A DNA stretch of 64,000 nucleotides, from contig JAJEKV010000083.1 of the NCBI GenBank assembly GCA_021234155.1, positions 4,503,250-4,567,249 on the forward strand, in the 5' to 3' direction. Position 1 is the first letter of the stretch. Each line of letters opens with the position of its first letter. The DNA is from Isoetes taiwanensis (lineage: Eukaryota > Streptophyta > Lycopodiopsida > Isoetales > Isoetaceae). Of the stretch, positions 54,801 through 64,000 are shown one piece after another. The translations under genes and the position numbers were made by a program. The notes below the pieces were generated by a model, which saw only the letters and a program-made list of their open reading frames with translations, was not told where the DNA came from and did no database searches.

Positions 54801-57800
54801 CGAGCCCTCCGCAATGTCCGAACGACAAAACACTTTGGTTTCTACATCGCCGCCTCGCAGACGCTTCATGTTTGATATGTTCTCCCTGACCGGATGTTGA
54901 TTTTTGGACCTTCTAACCAGGTTCCTTGAACAAAGGATTCAACGGCCGGATAGACGGAACCAAGATCCGGGAGTGTGGTCTTTAGCGTGACACCCCATGG
55001 AGCGCCGCCAGAAAGGCTGCCTTGGAGCTTTTTTGGGGCGGCTAAGCCCCTGGGTTCTGACTCTCCCTCTAATGAGGAGGCCTTGCAAGGTCCCGCCTTG
55101 TTTGACTTGGGCAAGTGTGCCCAACCGCCCAACAACAAAGCTGCCCGCACCGCTCTAATGCAAACTATTTGATCTAAACCTTATCCAAAATTTTTGAAAG
55201 TTGGCCTGTATGTTGGCTTATGACTTAGGAAGCTAGTCACAAAAAATCAGAATTTAAGTCCCATACTATGCATTAATTACGAATTTACTTAATGTCTTGC
55301 TACCGCAAAGCTGCCCTTGACTTCTAACCGCCACAACGGGAGGAGTACAGTCCAAACTCCATTCCGGGCAGCCTCCCTTGCTTCGCTTCAACTGCATGTG
55401 ATCGGCCACGCCCCAAGTGCAAAGACCAAACTTCGGCACCCAAAACGCAAACCCCCAAGTAGAACCCGCAACTCATAGGGTTTACGCTTTGAGGCTCTAT
55501 CCTTGTCGATTTTGACTAGGACCTTGCGCCGTCTTGACGTAGAGGGGGGTGTTGACGCCGTTGCACGGACCCTAAAACCACCCTAAGCAGCTTTGCCCCA
55601 AAAGTCCTCTCTCCGGGCCCCGGCGCGACGGACGGGCAACTTCCTCTCCTCCGAACCGGATCCGCTCTCGCCAATGGAATCCGTAAACGCCGACATTGCC
55701 CTAGGGACCAAGTTTTGTGGCCGTAAGCCCACCCTTTCTCGAAGAAGCGCCAAACTATCTCATGTGCAACGCACCGTAGTCAATTGGCCTAGGAGGTGGT
55801 CATTAATACCGCAATGTAGGGCGTAAGTGTTTTTTCTTTTGCAAAACTGACCGTAACTTGGTCCCTAGGGTAATTTTGGCATTCCTGGACGATGTGGCTA
55901 AGTCGGATCGCCATTTCGAGCCTCCGCAATGTCCGAACGACAAAACACTTTGGTTTCTACACCGCCGCCGCAGACGCTTCAAGGTTTGATATGTTCTCCT
56001 GGACGGATGTTGGATTTTTTGGACCTTCTGACCAGGTTCCTTGAACAAAGGATTCAATGGTCGGATACGGAACCGAGATCCGGAGTGTGGTCTTTAGCTG
56101 CACTTCCCGAAAGAGCCGCCGAAAGGCCGCCTCTGAAGCTTTTTGGGGCTCAGCCTCCGGGTTCTGGACTCTCCCCTCTAATGAGGAGGCCTTGCAAGGT
56201 CCCGCCTTGTTTGACTTGGGCAAGTGTGCCGCTCACTGCCCAACAACAAAGCTCCCCTGCACCGCTCTAATGCAAACTATTTGATCTAAACCTTATCCAA
56301 AATTTTGAAAGTTGGCCTCGTATGTTGGCGATGACTTAGGAAGCTAGCCGACAAAAAAATCAGAATTTAAGTCCGTACTATGCATTAATTACGAATTTAC
56401 TAATGTCTTGCTACCGCAAAAGCGCCCTTGACTTCTAACCGCCACAACGGAGGGAGTACAGTGTCCAAACTCCATTCCTTCAGGGCCTCTTGCTTCGCTT
56501 CAATCGCATGTGATCGCCACGCCCCAAGTGCAAAAGACCAAAATCCTCGGACCCAAAACGCAAAACCCCGCTAGAACCTCGCAACTCATAGGGTTTACGC
56601 TTTGAGGCTCTATCCTTGTCGATTTGACTAGGACCTTGCCAGGTCTTGACGTAGAGGGGGTGTTGACGCCGAGCACGGACCCTAAAACCACCCGGAAGCA
56701 GCTTTTGCCCCAAAAGTCCTCTCCCCCGTCCCCGGCGACGGACGGGCAACTTCCCTCCCCAACCGTGATCCGCCTCCCGCCAATGGACTCGTAACGCCGA
56801 CATTGCCCTAGGGACCAAGTTTTGTGGCCAGAAGCCCACCCTTCAAGAAGCGCCTAAACTATCTCATGTGCAACGCACTGCAGTCAATTGGCCTAGGAGG
56901 TGGTCACAATCCCGCAATGTAGGGCGAAGTGTTTCTTTTTTTTGCAAAACCTTTGGTAACTTGGTCCCTAGGGTAATTTTGGCATTCCGGACGATGTGGC
57001 GAAGTCGGATCGCCATTTTCGAGCTCCTCGCATGTCCGAACGACAAAACACTTTGGTTTCTAACCGCCGCCGCCGCGCAGACGCTTTCAGCGTTTGATAT
57101 GTTCTCCTTTGGATTTTTTTGACCTTCTCTACCAGGTTCCTTGAACAAAGGATTCAACGGCCGGATACGGAACCCGATCCCGGAGTGTGGTCTTTAGCGG
57201 CACGCCCCGAAAGGCCGCCAGAAAGGCCGCCTCGAAGCTTTTTGGGCTCGGGCCTCGGGTTGGACTCTCCCCTCTAATGAGGAGGCCTTGCAAGGTCCCC
57301 GGCCTTGTTTGACTTGGGCAAGTGTGCCAACCTGGCTGCCCAACAACAGTCGCCTGGACTGTTCTAGTGCAAACTATTTGATCTAAACCTTATCCAAAAT
57401 TTTGAAAGTTGGCCTGTATGTTGGATGACTTAGGAAGCTAGTCGACAAAAAATCAGAATTTAAGTCCGTACTATGCATTAATTACGAATTTACTTTAATG
57501 TCTTGCTACCGCAAAAGCGCCCTTGACTTAACCGCCACAACGGAGGAGTACAGTCCAAACTCCATTCCGCCCCCTTGCTTCGCGCTCAATCGCATGTGAT
57601 GGGCCATGCTTCAAGTGCAAAAGACTGTGGGTCCGGCACCCAAAACGCAAAACCCCGCTAGAACCTGGCAAACTCATAGGGTTTACGCTTTGATCTATCC
57701 TTGTCGATTTGACTAGGACCTTGCGCCGTGTCTTGACGTGAGAGGGGGGTGTGACGCCAGAGCACGGACCCTAAAACCACATCCGAAAGCAGCTTGCCCC

Positions 57801-60800
57801 AAAAGTCCTCTCCGGCGGTCCTCGGCGACGGACGGGCAACTTCCCCTCTCCTAACCGATCCGCCTCTCGCCAATGGACTCGTAAATGCCGACATTGCCCT
57901 AGGGACCAAGTTTTGTGGCCGTGCCCACCCACCCCTTCTCAAGAAGCCCAAACTATCTCATGTGCAACGCACTGTAGTCAATTGGCCTAGGAGGTGGTCA
58001 CGAATACCGCAAATGTAGGGCGAAGTGTTTTTTCTTTTGCAAACCGACTGCGTGTAACTTGGTCCCTAGGGTAATTTTGGCATTCCTGACGATGTGGCTA
58101 AGTCGGATCGCCATTTCGAGCCTCCGCAATGTCCGAACGACAAAACACTTTGGTTTCTACACCGCCGCCTCGCAGACGCTTCAGCGGTTTGATATGTTCT
58201 CCTGACGGATGTTGGATTTTTTTTGACCTTCTGACCAGGTTCCTTGAACAAAGGATTCAACCCGCTTGATACGGAACCGAGATCCGGAGTGTGGTCTTTT
58301 AGCGCACGCCCCCGGGGAGCGCCCGCCAGAAAGGTCGCCTCGAAGCTTTTTGGGGCTCGCCTCCCGGGTTCTGGACTCTCCCTCTAATGAGGAGGCCTTG
58401 CAAGGTCCCCGCCTTGTTTGACTTGGGCAAGTGTGCTGCCACTACCGCCCAACAACAAAGCGTCTGACCGCTCTAGTGCAAACTATTTGATCTAAACCTT
58501 ATCCAAAATTTTTGAAAGTTGGCCCAGTATGTTGGCGATGACTTAGGAAGCTAGCCGACAAAAAATCAGAATTTAAGTCCATGTACTATGCATTAATTAC
58601 TTAATTTACTTAATGTCTTGCTACCGCAAAGCGCCCTTTGACTTCTAACCGCCACAACGGAGGAGAGTACAGGTCCAAACTCCATTCCGCCGCCCCTTGC
58701 TTCGCTGCTTCAATCGCATGTGATGGGCCACGCCCCAAGTGCAAAAGACCAAAACTCTTTTGCACCCAAAACGCAAAACCCCGCTAGAACCCGGCAACTC
58801 ATGGGTTTACGCCGGGAGGCTCTATCCTTGTCGATTTGACTAGGACCTTGCGCCGTGTCTTGACGAGAGGGGGTGTTGACGCCGAGAGCACGGACCCTAA
58901 AAACCACCCGGAAGCAGCCTTTGCCCCAAAAGTCCTCTCCCCGGCGTTCCGGCGACGGACGGGCAACTTCCCTCCCCCGAACCGTAATCTGCCTCTCGCC
59001 AATGGAATCGAACGTCGACATTGCCCTAGGGACCAAGTTTTGTGGCCGAGCCCACCCTTCTCAAGAAGCGCCAAACTATCTCATGTGCAACGACTCTCAA
59101 ATAATTGGCCTAGGAGGTGGTCAATCAGATACCGCAATGTAGGGCGAAGTGTTTTTTTTTTGCAAAACCGACCGTAACTTGGTCCCTAGGGTAATTTTGG
59201 CATTCCTGACGATGTGGCGAAGTCGGATCGCCATTTCGAGCCTCCGCAATGTCCGAACGACAAAACACTTTGGTTTCTACAATCGTCGCCGCAGACGCTT
59301 CATGGGTTTGATATGTTCTCCTGACGGATGTTGGATTTTTTGACCTTCTCGACCAGGTTCCTTGAACAAAGGATTCAACTGCCGGATACGAAACCGAGAT
59401 CCCGGAGTGTGGTCTTTAGCGTGCATGCCCCCCTGCCCCCGCCAGAAAGGTTGCCTCGAAGCTTTTTGGGGATCGCCCCTAGGGTTCTGACTCTCCCTCT
59501 AATGAGGAGGCCTTGCAAGGTCCCCCGCCTTGTTTGACTTGGGCAAGTGTGCCACTGCTGCCCAACAACAAAGTCAGCCTGACTGCTCTAGTGCAAACTA
59601 TTTGATCTAAACCTTATCCAAAATTTTTGAAAGTTGGTATGTATGTTGGCGATGACTTAGGAAGCTAGCCGACAAAAATCAGAATTTAAGTCCGTACTTT
59701 GCATTAATTACGAATTTATTTAATGTCTTGCTACCGCAAAGCGCCCTTGACTTCTAACCGCCACAACGGGAGGAGTACAGGTCCAAACTCCATTCCGCCG
59801 GGCCCCTTGCTTCGTTTCAATCGCATGTGATCGGCCACGCCCCAAGTGCAAAAGACCAAAACTTCGGCACCCAAAACGCAAACCCCGCTAGAACCTCGCA
59901 ACTCATGTGGTTTACGCTTTGAGGCTCTATCCTTTGTCGATTTGACTAGGACCTTGCGCGCGTGTCTTGATGTAGGGGGTGTTGACGCCAGAGCACGGAC
60001 CCTAAAACCACCCGAAGCAGCTTGCCCCAAAAGTCCTCTCCCCGGGCCCCGGGCGACGGACGGCAACTTCCTCCCCGAACCGTGATCCGCTCTCGCCAAT
60101 GGAATCAACGCCGACATTGCCCTAGGGGACCAAGTTTTGTGGCCGTAAGCCCACCCCTTCGAAGAAGCGCCAAACTATCTCATGTGCAACGACTCAGAAG
60201 TCAATTGGCCTAGGAGGTGGTCACGAACACCGCAAATGTAGGGCGAAGTGTTTCTTTCTTTTGCAAAACCGACCGTGTAACTTGGTCCCTAGGGTAATTT
60301 TGGCATTCCGGACGATGTGGCGGTCGGATCGCCATTTCGAGCCTCCGCAATGTCCGAACGACAAAACACTTTGGTTTCCACACCGCCGCTCGCAGACGCT
60401 TCAAGGGTTTGATATGTTTTCCTGGACGGATGTTGGATTTTTTTGGACCTTCTGACCAGGTTCCTTGAAAAAGGGATTCAACGGCCGGATAGACCATCCA
60501 AGATCCGGAATGTGGTCTTTAGCGCACGCCCTGCTGAGGAGCGCCAGAAAGGTCTGCCTCGGGAAGCTTTTTGGGCTCGCCTCCCGGGGTTCTGGACTCT
60601 CCCCTAATGAGGAGGCCTTGCAAGGTCCTGGCCTTGTTTGACTTGGGCAAGTGTGCAACCTCTCTACGCTGCCCAACAACAAATGCCTTGACCGCTCTAG
60701 TGCAAACTATTTGATCTAAACCTTATCCAAAATTTTTGAAAGTTGGCCCAGTATGTTGGCGATGACTTAGGAAGCTAGCTGACAAAAAATCAGAATTTAA

Positions 60801-63660
60801 GTCCGTACTATGCATTAATTACGAATTTACTTAATGTCTTGCTATCGCAAAAGCGGCCCTTGACTTCTAACCGCCAACGGGAGGAGTACATGTCCAAACT
60901 CCATTCCGTTAGTTCCCTTGCTTCATGGTTCTCAATCGCATGTGATGGGCCACGCCCCAAGTGCAAAAGACCAAAACTTCGGCACCCAAAACGCAAACCC
61001 TGCTAGAACCTGGCAACTCATAGGGTTTACGTTTCGGAGGCTCTATCCTTGTCAGATTTGACTAGGACCTTGCGCCGTGTCTTGACGTAGAGGGGGGGTG
61101 TTGACGCCAGAGCACGGACCCTAAAAACCACCCGGAAGCAGCTTGCCCCAAAAGTCCTCTCCGGCTCCCCGCGCGACGGACGGCAACTTCCCTCTCCGAA
61201 CCGTGATCCGCCTCGCCAATGGAATCGTAACGCCGACATTGCCCTAGGGACCAAGTTTTGTGGCCGTAAGCCCACCCCTTCTCGGGGAAGAAGCACCAAA
61301 CTATCTCATGTGCAACGACACTCGTAGTCAATTGGCCTAGGAGGTGGTCACCGAATACCGCGAATGTAGGGCGTAAGTGTTTCTTTCTTTTGCAAAACTG
61401 ACCGTGTAACTTGGTCCCTAGGGTAATTTTGGCATTCCGGACGATGTGGCGAAGTCGGATCGCCATTTCGGAGCCTCCGCAATGTCCGAACGACAAAACA
61501 CTTTGGTTTCTACTAATCGTCGCCGCAGACGCTTCAGGGTTTGATATGTTCTCCCTGACGGATGTTGGATTTTTTGACCTTCTCGACCAGGTTCCTTGAA
61601 CAAAGGATTCAACTGGCCGGATACGGAACCGAGATCCCGAGTGTGGTCTTTAGCGACGCCCCTCATGAGCCCGCCAGAAAGGCTGCCTCGAAGCTTTTGG
61701 GGCTCGCCCCCCGGGTTCGACTCTCCCCAATAATGAGAAGGCCTTGCAAGGTCCCCGCCTTGTTTGACTTGGGCAAGTGTGCCAGCCTCTGGCCGCCCAA
61801 CAACAAGCTGCCCGACCGCTCTAATGCAAACTATTTGATCTAAACCTTATCCAAAATTTTGAAAGTTGGCCTGTGTTGTTGGCGATGACTTAGGAAACTA
61901 GTCGACAAAAATCAGAATTTAAGTCCATTGATATGCATTAATTACGAATTTCATTTAATGTCTTGCTACATCTACAAAAGCGGGCCTTGACTTCTAACCG
62001 CCACAACGGGAGGAGTACAGTCCAAACTCCATTCCGTCAGTTCCCTTGCTTCACGCTCAATTGCATGTGATCGGCCACGTCCCAAGTGCAAAAGACCAAA
62101 ACTCGGCACCCAAAACGCAAACCCTGCTAGAACCTGGCAACTCATAGGGTTTACGTTTCGGAGGCTCTATCCTTGTCAGATTTGACTAGGACCTTGCGCC
62201 GTGTCTTGACGTGAGGGGGGTGTTGACGCCAGAGCACGGACCCTAAAAACCACCCGGAAGCAGCTTTTGCCCCAAAAGTCCTCTCCCCGGCCCCCGGGGA
62301 CGGGCAACTTCCCTCTCCCAACCGTGATCTCGCTCTCGCCAATGGAATCGAACGTCGACATTGCCCTAGGGACCAAGTTTTGTGGCCGTAAGCCCACCCC
62401 TTCTCAAGAAGCCAAACTATCTCATGTGCAACGCGACTCGTAGTCAATTGGCCTAGGAGGTGGTCGCCGAATACCGCAATGTAGGGCGTAAGTGTTTCCT
62501 TCTTTTGCAAACCGACTACGTGTAACTTGGTCCCTAGGGTAATTTTGACATTCCGACGATGTGGCGGTCGGATCGCCATTTGAGCCTCGCAATGTCCGAC
62601 GACAAAACACTTTGGTTTCTACACTGTCGCCGCCTACCAAGACGCCAGCGGTTTGATATGTTCTCCTGACGGATGTTGGATTTTTGGACCTTCTCGACCA
62701 GTGTTCCTTGAACAAAGGATTCAATCGGTCGGATACGGAACCGAGATCCGGAGTGTGGTCTTTAGCGCACGCCCCCTGCGAGCGCCGCCAGAAAGGCCGC
62801 CTCGAAGCTTTTTGGGGCTCGCCTCCTGGGGTTCTGGACTCTCCCTCTAATGAGGAGGCCTTGCAAGGTCCCGGCCTTGTTTGACTTGGGCACGCTGTGC
62901 TAGCTCGGCTGCCCAACAACAGCTGCCCGACCGCTCTAATGCAAACTATTTGATCTAAAACCTTATCCAAAATTTTTGAAAGTTGGCCTGTATGTTGGCG
63001 ATGACTTAGGAAACTAGCCGACAAAAAATCAGAATTTAAGTCCGTATTTATGCATTAATTACGAATTTATTTAATGTCTTGCTACCGCAAAAGGGCCTTG
63101 ACTTCTAACCGCCACAACGGGAGGAGTACAGTCCAAACTCCATTCCGCCGGTTCCCTTTGCTTCACGTTCTCAATTGCATGTGATCGGCCACGCCCCAAG
63201 TGCAAAAGACCAAAACTTCGCACCCAAAACGCAAGCCACGCTAGAACCCTCGCAACTCATAGGGTTTACGCCAGAGGCTCTATCCTTGTCGATTCGACTA
63301 GGACCTTTAGGCGTGTCTTGACGTAGAAAGGGGGTGTTGACGCCAGCACGGACCCTAAAACCCACCCTCGCTGAAGCCTTTGCCTCAAAACTCCTCTCCC
63401 GGCGTTCTGCGACGGACGGGCAACTTTCCCCTCGAATCGGATTCGCTCGCCAATGGACTCTAACGCCAACATTGCCCTAGGGACCAAGTTTTATGGCCAG
63501 AAGGCCACCCCTTCTCGAAGAAAGCCAAACTATCTTATGTCCAACACACCGTAAATCAATTGGCCTAGGAGGTGGTGGTTGAATACCAATGTAGGGCGTA
63601 AGTGTCATTTTTTTTGCAAACCGACCGTAACTTAGTCCATAGGGTAATTTTGGCATTCCA
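51869..63660. repeat. Satellite array, ~1.11-kb unit, about 10.6 copies
   Basis: The unit marker GACTTAGGAA..CTAG occurs at 51870, 52995, 54103, 55222, 56333, 57427, 58540, 59654, 60764, 61887 and 63003, giving unit lengths of 1094-1125 bp (mean about 1113). The eleventh copy stops near 63660. Shared landmarks include ATCAGAATTTAAGTCC, CTTGACTTCTAACCGCCACA, AATTGGCCTAGGAGGTGGT, ACAAAACACTTTGGTTTCTA, AATGAGGAGGCCTTGCAAGG and ATCTAAACCTTATCC. Copies differ mainly by small indels at CpG-rich spots. Recurrent minus-strand frames are not conserved in frame between copies, so the unit is noncoding. No rRNA, 5S or tRNA similarity was recognised. Confidence 0.95.
52347..52522. repeat. Inverted pair inside each satellite unit (unit 1 shown)
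   Basis: CCCTAGGGACCAAG at 52347-52360 and its exact inverse CTTGGTCCCTAGGG at 52509-52522 are 148 bp apart. The same pair is retained in the later units; only the last copy shows base changes in the right arm (CTTAGTCCATAGGG). Confidence 0.85.
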
Positions 63661-63677
63661 AACAATAAGTGACGCCG

Positions 63678-63712
<35 letters not shown>

Positions 63713-64000
63713 CAAAAAAAAAAAAAAAAAAGTGACGCCGTTAAAAAACGCTGCTTACGCGGGCGCTCGCCGACAATATTGCGGCGCTGACGATGCCGCC
63801 ACGCGGCAAAACCGCCGCCACGCCGATATTCTAGGCGTCGCTTAACGACGCCATGTCGGAACGGCGGGACACTTTGGCGTGCCCGACGGCATGTCGCAAG
63901 CCACCGAACCGGCCGTCACGCCGATTTTTAGTCGCTGCTCAACGACGTCATGTCGACGCGGGCGTAACACGGTGCGCGTACCGGCATGTCATGTCGCAAA
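63661..64000. mobile_element. Second CpG-rich element end, joined to the satellite
   Basis: AGTGACGCCG (63668-63677) is followed by a T30-C-A18 tract (63683-63731) and a second AGTGACGCCG directly after. CpG-dense DNA then continues to the window end (GACGCCGTTAAAAAACG, TTAACGACGCCATGTCGG). It resembles the subterminal part of 48880-50550 and may be a related element that truncated the last satellite unit. The element runs off the window, so its ends and class are unproven. Confidence 0.45.

Noticed and set aside
51869-63660. rDNA intergenic spacer or 5S array
   Set aside because: I recognise no 18S, 5.8S, 25S or 5S sequence in any unit.
52167-63665. Many 60-200-codon frames within the satellite as genes
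   Set aside because: They recur because the unit recurs, shift frame from copy to copy through indels, and show no protein-level conservation.

Overview
The window is nuclear DNA of a land plant with a large, repeat-dominated genome. The support is GT-AG introns, a lectin-type receptor kinase domain, a plant-style Ty1/copia element primed by initiator Met tRNA, L1-type LINEs with plant zf-RVT fingers, a LEC1-like NF-YB fragment, foldback MITEs and a satellite array. Two decayed gene families (a ParB-like/DNA amino-methyltransferase gene and an unplaced DDE-transposase-like gene) make me favour a non-seed plant such as a fern, with low confidence. Almost every coding region is broken by stops or frameshifts.

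Layout. 1-4660: AT-rich sequence, then a decayed minus-strand multi-exon locus of unknown function. 4660-5430: gene-flanking DNA with a ~40-bp-period array of a 20-bp palindrome. 5499-10628: the most interesting locus, a decayed gene with an acidic stretch, a nuclear-localisation-like motif, a ParB-like segment and a bacterial-type beta-class N4/N6 DNA methyltransferase domain. A short non-autonomous LTR element (8860-10566) sits in its 3' end. 10942-11868 (minus): truncated lectin-receptor-kinase domain. 12522-12785: a second, unrelated ~40-bp-period palindrome array. 13016-13758: acidic-tailed hypothetical protein.

17037-24974: decayed DDE-transposase-like gene whose large intron holds a ~5.04-kb element with terminal inverted repeats (18033-23074) carrying an NF-YB fragment. 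25351-25901: foldback MITE. 25925-31320 (minus): multi-exon coiled-coil gene with clean small exons of 3n length but several frameshifts. 31440-39300: mostly noncoding, with a dispersed repeat family, minisatellites and a kinase-fold gene (34916-35449, minus). 39480-43341: two LINE fragments; the plus-strand one has a poly(A) tail and a 13-bp target-site duplication.

44670-50550: a decayed copia element cut at its RNase H domain by a CpG-rich CACTA-like element. 50820-51215: tRNA-derived SINE-like element. 51301-51370: perfect-period heat-shock-element-like array. 51869-63660: a ~1.11-kb satellite (10.6 units), ended by a second CpG-rich segment.

There are no operons; the dominant relation between features is nesting of mobile elements inside older genes and elements. 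Identifications were made by eye from motifs, without database searches.
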